Assembly: GCA_030068145.1 (NCBI GenBank)
Contig: JAPJBO010000199.1
Location: 62,001-126,000, forward strand
Length of the DNA: 64,000 nucleotides
Origin: Diplonema papillatum
Lineage: Eukaryota; Euglenozoa; Diplonemea; Diplonemida; Diplonemidae
Direction: 5' to 3'
The notes beneath the pieces are model-generated. The model made no database searches, was not told the origin of the DNA, and saw only the letters and a program-made list of their open reading frames with translations. Within the stretch, counting starts at the first letter, position 1; the number at the start of each line of letters is the position of its first letter. Position numbers and translations under genes: made by a program. Positions 51,001-61,595 of this stretch are shown here, in pieces.

Positions 51001-51283
51001 TTTCAATTGTGTCTTGAGCAAAATAATCATGTACTTGAATTCAGGGAGAGGGGGGTGTGTGGGTGGGTGGACTTCTTCTCGATACGAAGGCCGTGCTGCG
51101 TGGTATTCGCCACGGATCGGATCTTGGGGCCCCTTTCATCCTTTGCATGAGCGTAGAGGTCAACAACAGCTACAGGATGAGGACCTGTGTCGCTTTAGCG
51201 CAAACGGAAACGTTGGGTGCGCGGGTTGCCAGGGAAACGAGACCCTTACTATGACATTTTACGAATGTAACATGTGTCATTAA

Positions 51284-51538
51284 CCACTTCTGGACGAACT
51301 ACCACTGTAGTGGTAGTTAATTAAAGAAAGCTCGCGGGTGTCGAGTTCACGGGTGAGAGGCCAAAGAATGGTCTAAAGTGGTCGCTGTTTGCTTTATTGG
51401 AAAGATCTGACACAGATCTTTGAATTGCGTCCTTCATCGGGCAAAAATCCTGCTGCGAGCTCTCAACGGATACCTAAGATTTGCCCAGGAGGCCCCCCTT
51501 TTCCCAAATTAACCCTTCCCCCCTCCGTCCGTAAGTGG
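51284..51538. mobile_element. 255-bp MITE flanked by TTAA (piggyBac-like)
   Basis: TTAA lies immediately outside both ends (51280-51283 and 51539-51542). The ends are inverted: ccacttctggacg at the left, and the right end's reverse complement is ccacttacggacg (11 of 13 match). TTAA target duplications are specific to the piggyBac superfamily. There is no coding capacity. Confidence 0.7.
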
Positions 51539-51559
51539 TTAACATGTGAAAAGACACGA

Positions 51560-51745
51560 CATGTGATCACACGATACACAGTCAGTTTGTGCGTTGATCG
51601 TTTTCCCACTTGTATCTACCCCGTGTCATTTTCGGGTTAGGAAATCTGATCACCCCCCAAAACACGCCGTCGACATTTGCATCTTTTTAGCCTCGCACCA
51701 TGCATTGAAGGACAACCCGCAAGATTGTTAGCACTAAGAAACATG
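51560..51745 (+). repeat. Dispersed repeat family R7, copy 3
   Basis: cccaaaacacgccgtcgac and gaaggacaacccgcaagatt match 16480-16560 and the reverse complement of 24100-24200. The last part also matches 46575-46620. Confidence 0.6.
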
Positions 51746-52798
51746 GGATCGCATGCTATGTGTCAACATATTAGGCTCAGGAGGCAGAGATTTTACACAC
51801 TCTACTGAGCTTTCTTTTGACCAACCGAACATCTTGAAGACTGCGTGCGGTACACTTATCGGCAATGAGTCGAAAGCTACAGGTGAGAACCATCTTCGGG
51901 ATGATTTTTTACGATTTCAGGTTTATGCTCCCCTACAAAGTGTCCGTACCGTGCCAGAGGATGTACACTTTGTACCTCCTGTGCTGCGTGTGATGACTAC
52001 TGTATCTCTGCACGCAAAGGCCAAGCCTCGTACGGGACAGCATGATGCTTTTGATCAACAAAACGTTAGCCAGTTTAGGCACACGTGGAGCTTTGCTCCC
52101 GAATAGCAGTCGTTCTCCCGGGTACACTTTTGCTGGCTAAACGGGGAGGTATCTGCCAGATCCTTTCTTACCCTGACCGCCCATTCTTAACCACACGGTG
52201 GAACTAGCAGCAGTAGAAGTTTGAACTTGATACGCAGCAACAATCTGCAATGAGAGACTGCACAAGGCGGTTGAAGTATGGCTAAAGCGGAGAATGTGCA
52301 GCCGTCAGGTGCACACAACCCGGCCGACAGCGCAAACTCACGCAAAACGCGCGCGGCGAACAGAGCGAGTTTTGCGGGTTAACACACGCAACAGCAACCG
52401 TGGGACTTCTTTACTTCCACTTCTTGCTCGCGCGTCTCGACCATGTGATACCTGCGTTGTTGAATCTCCATTGAGGAACTGGGTAACAAGTCTGGAAGGG
52501 TATAGGCTCTTTACGCCACAGAGAGCCTGGTTGCCGCGTCCTGGGGAAATGCAAGAGCGTGCCTGGGATGGAGTCGGTTACTATACAGAGGTACTCCGCC
52601 GACAGATGCTTGCCTCGCTCATGCGACGAATATACTGAAGCTGGTGCCATCGTCGCGTGCACGTACAAAAGTTAGCTTCCGCAACACGTGCGTTTTGAAA
52701 GACACGGGAGCGGTGGAGATGGGATTTCGCATTCCGTTGCCAAGTCTTGGGTACGTACGCAACACCTGCGTGAGTCGGCCCCGGAAACATCAGGCGGT
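51746..52798. other. Intergenic stretch without a gene
   Basis: Short frames on both strands, none with coding character. Confidence 0.4.
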
Positions 52799-53440
52799 TC
52801 ACTGAGTGTCCGCAAGTACGACAGCAGGGTAGTCCAAGGGGGTCCGACAAGTGGAAACCCATCCTCCGTCCGAAATGGTGAACGCATACCAGAAGTTGAT
52901 CGCCAGCAGCACTTCAACCCTCTTGAGGTCCCCCTTCTCGCACATGTCGGAGGCGGCGAAGATGTCGTCGATGTCCTTGTCCGACACATCCTTGCCCTCA
53001 TTCAGCTCAACAAGCATGTGCTTAGCCTCTTCCCGGCTGAGCGCCCCGTTGCGGTCAGTGTCGTACTTCAGCATCACTTGGTCGATGGTGCCCTTCTCTT
53101 TGATGTACGAGTTCCACACAGCTATCGCCTCCACCAGCTCGTTGCGGTCGATCGCCTTGTTCCTCGACCGGTCCGCGCACTGCATCACGAACGCTACTTC
53201 TTCCTCGGTCGGCTGCGTTCCGTTCGGCGTGCTGTAGTCGAGGTCGGTGAGCAGCCGCACGACTTGGGCCCGCTCGAGGAAGCCGGTCTTATCGAGGTCG
53301 TACTTTGCCATGATGCGGTCCACGGTTTCCTTCACCTTCTCCCGCTCCTTCCGCGCCTGCACCGCCGCATGATTCCGGCGCTGCCCAGCCGCGCTGGCGC
53401 GCCGGGCCGCGGTCACGGCGCCGAAGCGTCCAGCAAACAT
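52799..53440 (-). CDS. Four-EF-hand calcium-binding protein
   Basis: The product is 213 aa from ATG 53440. The N-terminus MFAGRFGAVTAARRASAAGQ is basic and amphipathic, possibly an organellar presequence or disordered lead. Four EF-hand loops follow: YDLDKTGFLERA near 50, ADRSRNKAIDRNE near 90, YDTDRNGALSREE near 125, and SDMCEKGDLKRVE near 165. Loops 1 and 3 have good Ca2+ ligands; loops 2 and 4 are weaker, as in many calmodulin-like proteins. The last ~25 residues after NFWYAF look intron-like, so a donor near 52860 is possible and the true C-terminus may differ. No shards of this gene were found. Confidence 0.8.
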   Translation of the reverse strand: MFAGRFGAVTAARRASAAGQRRNHAAVQARKEREKVKETVDRIMAKYDLDKTGFLERAQVVRLLTDLDYSTPNGTQPTEEEVAFVMQCADRSRNKAIDRNELVEAIAVWNSYIKEKGTIDQVMLKYDTDRNGALSREEAKHMLVELNEGKDVSDKDIDDIFAASDMCEKGDLKRVEVLLAINFWYAFTISDGGWVSTCRTPLDYPAVVLADTQ

Positions 53441-53557
53441 GGTGTGTCGAGTGTGCCCCTCCCCGCTTCCGCACGATTCCTGGCAGAGGGTTTAGCCGTT
53501 CGGCGCCTCTTCCTGCTGAGTCAGTTGGAAGGAACGGTTTTCGGAAAATCTTGGAGT

Positions 53558-53660
53558 TTTTTGTTTGTGCGATTTAACCTACATGTGTTCTGGTTAAACC
53601 GCTGCCAACGTTCTCTTTAGCTGTAACAAATACTGTCTCCAGGGAAGCAGAAATTGGTTG
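53558..53660 (+). repeat. Dispersed repeat family R2, copy
   Basis: gtttgtgcgatttaacctac and aaaccgctgccaacgttctc match 25783-25860. It lies directly upstream of the EF-hand gene. Confidence 0.7.
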
Positions 53661-54839
53661 TCGCAAAAAAGTCGAAGGGTGTGGGCCTCCACCGTCAGGC
53701 GGCCCCCGCCGTCAGGTGGACAGGCTAGTTCCGGGGCGGCTCCCTGGAGGGATGGGGACGGGGTTAGTCTCGCCTTAGCAGCCCAGGGCCTCTCCCCACC
53801 TACGTGTATGTGTGCTTGTCGTCATCGCTACTTTCCCGAGACAGAGAAGTTAGAGTGCAGGAACCGTCTCTGGAGAGTTTCCGGTTCCTGACATCAAAAC
53901 ATTCCTTTTATGTTCAACCGAGAGAGCGAGAGAAAAACTAGAGAGAGACGAGAGTGTGTCTTCCCTCTCCCTCAAAGTTTTTTGGCAGAGGTTTGTAGCC
54001 TCGAGGCATCACTCAATGTCGAGTCGCTTCAGTGATCCAATATTCTCATACTGTGTTTCTTGCAGTGCTGAATGCACCCCGATGTCTACCCCCTTCGCTA
54101 TTACTGGACCCTGACTTGCAGTTACAAGACACAGAATGAAATTCTGCCTAATATCTTCCTTGCAGTGCCCCACCCTTCACAATCACGCTGAAGTCATTCC
54201 TTGCAGTTCCGACACGGGGGTCGCCCGGGTGCTTTGGCGTAGGGTTACACTCTGCATATTCCCACGAAGCGGATGCCCATGCACAAAAAGAAACGCAGCG
54301 GACAGCAAAAGGAGAACTTGCTTGGGCGGTACCTCTCGGGCTACCGTTCATTTTTAGTGACACTTCTATTTTCCCCAACGGCAGCGAGTGCCTTCGGGTG
54401 GGCACTCGGTTCCCGTAGGCAGGGTTTCCTACCGGCGGCGGAAGCGTGGGTGCGTGTGTGCGTGCATTTATTTTTTTGGCTTGCTGTTGCATGCACGGCT
54501 GCGAACGCTTGATTTAAAACGAACGAACAGCATGGCGATATGGGGTTCGTTCTAGATTGGGCGGAAACACGTTTCCGATTGTACGCGGGGAGATTGCGAA
54601 CGAACCCACATCATAATGGCACAATTTTTTGCTTGAGCGTCTTGGCGGCCCGGACTGATGAGCGCTGAACGTGTTGCCGGCTCCAAGAGCCAGGGATGAT
54701 CCTGACAGGCAGTTTCAAGACAGGGGCGGTCTGGCTCAAAGAGAGGCGGCAACTAACCGGAATCGTCCGATCATCCAGCGCCAACACCGTCGTGAGCACC
54801 GCCATCAAGTCGCGTACGTTAGCCGGTCCGTCCCTACGA
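53661..54839. other. Intergenic stretch without a gene
   Basis: No sustained coding frame. A short phrase at 54695-54720 (atgatcctgacaggcagttt) recurs at 55605 and 56275. Confidence 0.4.
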
Positions 54840-55372
54840 TACTCTTGAAACTGCATCGAAGTGCCTGCCGCTGTTTATCACAGTGAATCACGGTCCACCA
54901 CGGTCTGTCAGGTCCATCCCTAGTACCTAGAGCTGCATCGAATTGCCCGGTGCTGTATTCTTCGGTCTATCACGGTCTATCAAGAGGGGATGGACCGGCT
55001 CAGTACGGGTGGTGGACAAAAGAGTTCGGATATCTTCGAAGTACGCAACATCGGCGCTGGTGCGTTGGAACGGGGTTGCCGTCAGCCTGTCGACGGGCGG
55101 CGCGGACGAGGTCGAACGGGGTTTGAGGGGAGGCAGCGCGGACAGCTGCGGCTCCGAGAGCCGGCGGGCCGTACGCTACTCAGAAGATAGGCCGTCGATC
55201 TTCGCTTACACGGTGAAGTCCAGTCTCAGAAGCTGGAGTGAAAGCTGGAGTTAAAAAGCGGGTGTCACACCCGCTTTTCGGGTGTGGATTTGCACGCGTT
55301 TTGGTTGTGGCATACCGGCTTTTCGGGTGTGACTCGGGCACACCCTCTTCAACTCCAGCTTCTGAGGCTGGA
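54840..55372. repeat. R3 copy, old gene shard and a foldback element
   Basis: 54840-55000 is R3. 55060-55160 is a strongly diverged shard of the 56369-56480 exon end (gacgaggtcgaacggggttt). 55219-55238 and 55353-55372 are 20-bp inverted arms (tccagtctcagaagctggag against ctccagcttctgaggctgga) enclosing repeated gcttttcgggtgtg, a 154-bp foldback element. Confidence 0.6.
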
Positions 55373-55884
55373 CCTCATCGTGTAGGCTGCGTAAACGTTC
55401 CGCTAAACAGAACAGAACAGCTCTGATCACACATCTCCAGGTGTTCAGGGTTTGGCTCCTGAATGTATCTCCTGGCCAAGTGTAAAAAACGGCTGCACAG
55501 GTTGACCGTGTGGGTGCCAAAGTGGCGGCGCCCCGTGGCAGGGCGTGCAAGGTTAAGCCGGGCCATCCCCTCTTGATACTGGGAAAACAGGCAATCATAT
55601 GCCGCGGATGTTCCTGATAGGCAGTTTCAGGACAGGCTTCGTAGACCTCGTATGGGTCAGCGTGGCGTACATAGCCACATGAGCACGATGTCGGTGTATA
55701 CCATCACCTACGTACACCACGAGGACTGTGTATGCACAGCACGAGCTCCTCATCCTCTAGTGCATGCAGCTACGGTGGCTGCTGTGTGGTGGTGCATACA
55801 CACGAATGTGGCTGCTGCTACGTACACCCACACCCACCAGCATCTGCCTCTACGTCATACCATCCTACATCCTGTAGAGGATAC

Positions 55885-56310
55885 TTAGCTGGAAATGGCC
55901 GAACACCCGGAGCGTACATCTTCGGGAGCGCCGCCGTCAAGTCGCGTACGGGTGGTACTGCCACCGGACAGAAGAGTTCGACGGAAGGCTGTCTCCGAAG
56001 CTGGCATTCGCCGTCAGGCCGTTGACGAGCAGCTCGGACGAGGTCGAACGGGGTGCGAGAAGGCTGCACGACAGCTGCCTGTCCGAGAGTCCGCGGGTAC
56101 CTACGGGTGGCACCACCGCGTGGTACAGCGACGAGAACGAGCCGCGCGGGCTCCGGGCCTGCTCGGAGGCCAAGCTCGTCTCGGCGGCGAGCAGCACCGC
56201 CCGTGTGGCAGCACACTACCCATCACACTCCCCAGTGCCGCCCGCGGGCAGCTGCAGCTGAATCTGCAAGAGCCACGGATGATCCTGATAGGCAGCTTCA
56301 GGACAGGAGA
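55885..56310 (-). pseudogene. Shard of the LRR/SH3-like gene 3' end and its flank
   Basis: Exon end (SSELLVNGLTANASFGDSLP) plus downstream flank are copied in tandem with the parent, period about 430 bp. Identity is about 90%, with frame damage near the LLAAETSLASEQ block. Confidence 0.85.
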
Positions 56311-56368
56311 CGGATGGTAACTGGAAATCGCCGAACACCCGGAGCGTACATCTTAGGAAGCGCCGCCG

Positions 56369-57316
56369 TCAAGTCGCGTACGGGTGGTGCTGCCACCGGA
56401 CAGAAGAGTTCGACGGAAGGCTGTCTCCGAAGCTGGCATTCGCCGTCAGGCCGTTGACGAGCAGCTCGGACGAGGTCGAACAGGGTTTGAGGGAAGCCTG
56501 CACGGACAGCTGCCTCTCCGAGAGCCTGCGAGCACCACCTACTACGGGCGGCACCGCCGCGTGGTACAGCGACGAGAACGAGCAACGCGGGCTCCGCGCC
56601 TGCTCGGACGCCAAGCTCGTCTCGGCGGCAAGCAGCTTTTCCGCCAAGCCCGCCAGCCGGGCCTCCCACGCCCGCAGCTCGGCGGCCCACTCGCCGCACG
56701 CCGCGCAGCCGGAGCACCCGCCCGCGTGCGCATCGCGCGGCCGATCACTCACCGCAGTGCCGCCCGCCGGCAGCTGCAACTTGTACAGCCACCCGCCGTC
56801 CTCTCCCCGCTCGCGCACCACGGAAAGCTGCGGGAACAACGGCGGAAGGGCGGCAATCAGCGCCGGGATGTCCGAGAGCCCAAGCTCTTCGCGCTGGGAC
56901 CGCAGGGACGGACACGCCGCTCCGTACTCCCTGTGGTAGTGGCCCTTGAGGAGCGTGTGGACGAGGCCGTCGCTGGAAGGCGGACTCACCTTGCGCACAA
57001 CCGCGACGATCTCCTCGCCGAGCCGGCGCAGCGCCGCGGCGCCGAAGAGCGGGCGGGCGTCGGCTGCCGGAGCGTTGAACTTCTTCTGGCGGAGCAGCGG
57101 CGTGCCGTCCTTCCGCAGGGACACCCAGCCCCGCGGCGCCCGGCCCCGCGTGGGCACCAACGAGTTGCCGACGCAGACCTCAACCCGGCAGTCGCCGTGG
57201 CTGATGGCGCCCCGGGTCACTGCGACCAGGCTGCCCTTCTTCAGCGAGGCGATGGTGTCGCTGGCGGGGCTCGCCTCCCGCTGGACGTCGACGCCGTCGG
57301 CCAACACTTCCCACAC
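56369..57316 (-). CDS. LRR/SH3-like protein, exon 2 (SH3-like and coiled coil)
   Basis: The exon has 315 codons plus TGA, phase 0 after acceptor ccactccag. It begins VWEVLADGVDVQREASPASD and continues through SLKKGSLVAVTRG to GWVSLRKDGTPLL, an SH3-like barrel of the 'variable loop' type. A central region rich in Leu/Pro follows, then a CxxC pair (SGCAACGEW), a coiled coil (ELRAWEARLAGLAEKLLAAE) and a Ser/Asn-rich tail. Its first codons continue naturally from LRR exon 1 (…DGDGEIR|VWEVLADG). A donor-like gtacgcg right before the stop leaves open another exon. Confidence 0.65.
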   Translation of the reverse strand: MWEVLADGVDVQREASPASDTIASLKKGSLVAVTRGAISHGDCRVEVCVGNSLVPTRGRAPRGWVSLRKDGTPLLRQKKFNAPAADARPLFGAAALRRLGEEIVAVVRKVSPPSSDGLVHTLLKGHYHREYGAACPSLRSQREELGLSDIPALIAALPPLFPQLSVVRERGEDGGWLYKLQLPAGGTAVSDRPRDAHAGGCSGCAACGEWAAELRAWEARLAGLAEKLLAAETSLASEQARSPRCSFSSLYHAAVPPVVGGARRLSERQLSVQASLKPCSTSSELLVNGLTANASFGDSLPSNSSVRWQHHPYAT

Positions 57317-57599
57317 CTGGAGTGGATATAAACTTGAATTTTTCTTTGAACCAACCACACCCTGAAGGCTGTGTGAAGTTCTCTAATCGACTTTTCGTGG
57401 TGCATCAACTCCCTCAGTGAAACTGTGATATACTCGTGCATAAATATTTTTAGAGTTAAAGTTCGCCTGAGACTCCGGAATGGACAGCCGCCACCGGTCT
57501 TTGTCAAATGGGTCCGTTTAAAAATAAAACTAGCATGTGAAAGGAGCTATTTGTGACCGACCAAGCCCCAGGTGGATAAGTTGCCGGCATGGACCAGTC

Positions 57600-57725
57600 G
57601 CCGTGGCTGATGGCGCCCCGGGTCACTGCGACCAGGCTGCCCTTCTTCAGCGAGGCGATGGTGTCGCTGGCGGGGCTCGCCTCCCGCTGGACGTCGACGC
57701 CGTCGGCCAACACTTCCCACACCTG
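57600..57725 (-). pseudogene. Shard of exon 2 start with its splice acceptor, in the intron
   Basis: It is an almost exact copy of 57191-57323, including ccactccag, and diverges immediately beyond. It lies 285 bp upstream of the real acceptor, so it offers a second functional-looking acceptor in the same phase. Confidence 0.9.
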
Positions 57726-57849
57726 GAGTGGGGTTTAATGGGATATTCCGAAACTACTAGGTATGCTCATACCTCTCTCGAGCCAGTGAGATTCTACGAA
57801 AACTGGTTCAAGTTCTAATTACTTTGGAGTTGATCTGATTATCCTGAGA

Positions 57850-58290
57850 TGGCTTCGCCCGCAAGGGCCGGGAATTCGGTCGTTCATCCCCATCTCCTCC
57901 GCCAGCCGCAGCACCGCGCCTTGCGGCACGCGGTCGAAGCATTTGGAGAAGTCCAGCGCGAGCATCACCAGCGACTTTGACTCCAAGAGCGTCTCTTCGA
58001 TGAGCGCCGTCAGTTGTACGCAGGACGGAAGCCGTGTTGTGAAGGAAGAGCCCAGCCCTCTTGCCACGCCGCGATGTCCCGTAGCCTCCGACACGCCCAC
58101 AACCGATACACGCAGCTCGTAACCGTGATTGGGCGCATGTTCGGTTGGCGGATGGGCGAGCTCAAGGCGCTGCCCGTGGCGCTGCGTGGAGGCTTTTGCC
58201 TCCTTCTTCAACCTGGTTGGGCGCGAAGGGACCTGGCCGGAAGGGTTGCTGACGGCGCTCGTGACGCTCATCCGAAGAGCGACGACCCTT
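57850..58290. mobile_element. LINE fragment with an inverted 5' part
   Basis: Minus strand 58130-57860 encodes RT blocks ITVTSCVYRLWACRRL and, after a frameshift, LALDFSKCFDRVPQGAVLRL. Plus strand 58137-58290 encodes FGWRMGELKALPVAL and WPEGLLTALVTLI, the blocks normally just upstream. The family is related to but distinct from the 4-8.7 kb LINE. Confidence 0.75.
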
Positions 58291-58469
58291 CACCGACTAT
58301 GTCAATGGGTACGTTCAAGTCAAGATAGTAACCAGTGGAAACCAGTTTAATGCTTACGCAGTCTTGTCGCAGTATTGTCTGCCTTTCATGCATGTTTGAT
58401 GCTAGCATCAAACTTTATGAGTACCTTCGCGCGAGGGTAATTCTTTCGCACACGAAGAAAGTTAAAGTT

Positions 58470-58725
58470 CGCCGACCATACCCGAATCTCCCCGTCTCCG
58501 TCCGCGTTCCCGACCACCGCCATCGCAGCTTTGCACCAGCCGGTCTGCTTCAGGCGGACCCACACGTACGCGTATTCGAGCTCCGCGCCCGAGAAGAACA
58601 GCCGGTCCCTCCCCTCGACGGGGCTCTCGTCGAGGAACCGCAGCGACGGCAGGTGGTGCGCGACGAGGGCGCGGTACAGCTCTGTCTCGCCCGCTCCCCA
58701 GTCGCCGGCGCCCCGCGCATTTTAA
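58470..58725 (-). pseudogene. Shard of LRR exon 1 3' end with its donor, in the intron
   Basis: It copies 59060-59300 (ELYRA… to GDGEIR) plus about 35 bp of intron after gtatggtc. It lies about 350 bp into the intron, in the same orientation. Confidence 0.9.
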
Positions 58726-59069
58726 TCCGGAGCATGCCTGCGAACACTGTTCCCGGGGTGCTACCAAAAAAACTGGCGACAACTGGCGACCCCCCCCTCG
58801 ATGGCAGAGCATGAACATGCGTTTTTCGCAAAACCCTAAGTTTGGGCTCGAGCCCGTCAGATGTCGAGCTTCGAAGCCCCCCTGAGGGCCAGGATGAAAA
58901 AATCGGATTCACAGTTCAAAAACGTCCTCAGACCAAAGAAAATGACCCCCAGATGGGCTCTTCCATATTTGAACGGTCGCCAGGAGAATGACTGATATAG
59001 GGTATTTTGAGTGTACATCGCGCGAGTAAGTATCCACACACGACAAAAGTTAGAGTTCGTCGACCATAC

Positions 59070-59813
59070 CCGAATCTCCCCGTCTCCGTCCGCGTTCCCG
59101 ACCACCGCCATCGCAGCTTTGCACCAGCCGGTCTGCTTCAGGCGGACCCACACGTACGCGTATTCGAGCTCCGCGCCCGAGAAGAACAGCCGGTCCCTCC
59201 CCTCGACGGGGCTCTCGTCGAGGAACCGCAGCGACGGCAGGTGGTGCGCGACGAAGGCGCGGTACAGCTCTGTCTCGCCCGCTCCCCAGTCGCCGGCCCC
59301 CGCGGCGGCGGCGGCGCCGCCCTGGCCGAGGCCGACGGCGTGCGAGCAGCACGGGTTGCCCAGCAGCGAGAGGTACTTCAAGGAGGCGCTCCCGCGGAGG
59401 TCGGACATGGCGGACGAGAGGTCCGTGACGCTATTCTTGTTGAGCCAGAGGGTTTCGAGGTCCGGCAGGGAGCCGCCCAAAAAGTTGCCGAGGCGGTGGA
59501 TCCGGTTGCCGTCGGCCACGAGGTGTTTCAAGCTCGGAAACAGCGCCGCGACGGCTTGCAGGTCGCTGAGGTAGTTCATGGAAACGTCGACAGACACCAC
59601 CTTCCGCCGCACATCCTCCGGCACCCGATCGCGTAGCTGGTCCAAGGAGGTGAGGCCCACGTTCACAGCGCTGACGCTGGTTTCCGTGAACCGCACGCTT
59701 TCCAAGGCGGGCTCCGCCCTCCCGTGCAGCTCGGGCCGCGACCAATACGGCCGCGGCCCCGCGCCGCCGCCGCCGGCGGCGGATGGGTACGGGCTGCCTC
59801 CGCTCGCCCACAT
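59070..59813 (-). CDS. LRR/SH3-like protein, exon 1 (leucine-rich repeats)
   Basis: The exon has 248 codons from ATG 59813 (MWASGGSPYPSAAGGGG) to donor gtatggt, phase 0. A Gly/Pro-rich lead is followed by SDS22-like LRRs: VVSVDVSMNYLSDLQAVAAL, SLKHLVADGNRIHRLGNFLG, DLETLWLNKNSVTDLSSAMS, SLKYLSLLGNPCCSHAVGLG. An LRR-cap-like end (YRAFVAHHLPSLRFLDESPV) follows, and then a strand (AELEYAYVWVRLKQTGW). An in-frame TAG 45 bp upstream of the ATG fixes the start. SDS22-type proteins commonly act in axonemes or as phosphatase or cytoskeletal adaptors. With exon 2 the product is about 563 aa. Confidence 0.75.
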
Positions 59814-60096
59814 GCGACTCGCATCCACACGGTCGTGCCCGCCGCCCTACTGCGAACCCCCCTCCCGCATGGGGTCCTTGTAACGGGGTGGATGAGAGTC
59901 CCTTCCGAGCTTCCCTTTTCAGAGTGTAAGTTCACTTAGCGATCCGGGGTTATAAAGTCTCCGGGTGACCGTTGAAAGGTTCCTTCAAGGTATCGTATAC
60001 TAGTCAGTGTTTTTTCGTGATGACAACAAATTGTCGACTCGAAAGAGAACGCTGGGATGCAGCGTATTTGGGAGGAGATAAGCCTGACGATCATGT

Positions 60097-60252
60097 TCAA
60101 GAAAGACAGGTGGGTGGTTTCTGCTGCGCTTCCTTCTCCGCCGCCGCCGCGGATTCGGCTTCTTCCTTCGCCGCCGCCTCGTACAGCTTCTCTCTGTCCT
60201 CGAGCGCCTTCCGCAGGTCCTCCACCTCCTGCTTGAGGGGTTCGCTGCCCAT
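60097..60252 (-). CDS. Short coiled-coil ORF, copy 1
   Basis: ATG 60252 encodes MGSEPLKQEVEDLRKALEDR, then an Ala/Glu/Lys helix ending EKEAQQKPPTCLS (51 aa). It is duplicated unchanged at 61440-61595. It may be a first exon (possible donor gtctttc) of the LRR gene or of a lost neighbour. Its tail is fused to LRR shards twice. Confidence 0.4.
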   Translation of the reverse strand: MGSEPLKQEVEDLRKALEDREKLYEAAAKEEAESAAAAEKEAQQKPPTCLS

Positions 60253-61439
60253 TTTGCTGCTTAGCTATTCAAATGAGTCGACGGCTGCATCGGGAGCCGC
60301 CCAAAAAGTTGCCGAGGCGGTGGATCGGGTTTCCGTCGGCCACGAGGTGTTTCAAGCTCGGAAAACAGCGCCGCGACGGCTTGCAGGTCGCTGAGGTAGT
60401 TCATGGAAAAACGTCGCAGACGGACACCACCTTCCGCCGCACATCCTCCGGCGCCCGGTCGCGCCGCTGGCCCAAGGAGGTGAGGCCCACGTTCACAGCG
60501 CTGACGCTGGTTTCCGTGAACCGCACGCTTTCCAAGGCGGGCTCCGCCCTCCCGTGCAGCTCGGGCCGCGACCACTACGGCCGCGGCCCCGCGCCGCCGC
60601 CGCCGGCGGCGGGTGGGTACGGGCTGCCTTCGCTCGCCCACATGCGACTCGCATCCACACGGTCGTGCCCGCCGCCCTACTGCGAACCCCGGGGTCCTTG
60701 TAACGGGGTGGATGAGAGTGTCCCTTTTTCAGAGTGTAAATCCGGGGGTTTAAAGTCTCCGGGTGACCGTTGTCGTGAAGGTTCCTTCCAGGTATCGTAT
60801 ACTAGTCAGTGTTTTTTACGTGATGACAACGAATTGTCGACTCGAAAGAGAACGCTGGGATGCAGCGTATTTGGGAGGAGATAAGCCTGACGATCATGTT
60901 CAAGAAAGACAGGTGGGAGGCTTCTGCTGCGCTTCCTTCTCCGCCGCCGCCGCCGCACATCCTCCGGCGCCCGGTCGCGCTGGCCCAAGGAGGTGAAGCC
61001 CCCGTTCACAGCGCTGACGCTGGTTTCCGTGAACCGCACGCTTTCCAAGGCGGGCTCCGCCCTCCCGTGCAGCTCGGGCCGCGCGCACTACGGCCGCGGC
61101 CCCGCGCCGCCGCCGCCGGCGGCGGGTGGGTACGGGCTGCCTCCGCTCGCCCACATGCGACTCGCATCCACACGGTCGTGCCCGCCGCCCTACTGCGAAC
61201 CCCCCTCCCGCATGGGGTCCTTGTAACGGGGTGGATGAGAGTCCCTTCCGAGCTTCCCTTTTCAGAGTGTAAGTTCACTTAGCGATCCGGGGTTATAAAG
61301 TCTCCGGGTGACCGTTGAAAGGTTCCTTCAAGGTATCGTATACTAGTCAGTGTTTTTTCGTGATGACAACAAATTGTCGACTCGAAAGAGAACGCTGGGA
61401 TGCAGCGTATTTGGGAGGAGATAAGCCTGACGATCATGT

Positions 61440-61595
61440 TCAAGAAAGACAGGTGGGTGGTTTCTGCTGCGCTTCCTTCTCCGCCGCCGCCGCGGATTCG
61501 GCTTCTTCCTTCGCCGCCGCCTCGTACAGCTTCTCTCTGTCCTCGAGCGCCTTCCGCAGGTCCTCCACCTCCTGCTTGAGGGGTTCGCTGCCCAT
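61440..61595 (-). CDS. Short coiled-coil ORF, copy 2
   Basis: This is identical in sequence to 60097-60252, carried by the 1343-bp tandem duplication. Which copy, if either, is used cannot be told. Confidence 0.35.
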   Translation of the reverse strand: MGSEPLKQEVEDLRKALEDREKLYEAAAKEEAESAAAAEKEAQQKPPTCLS

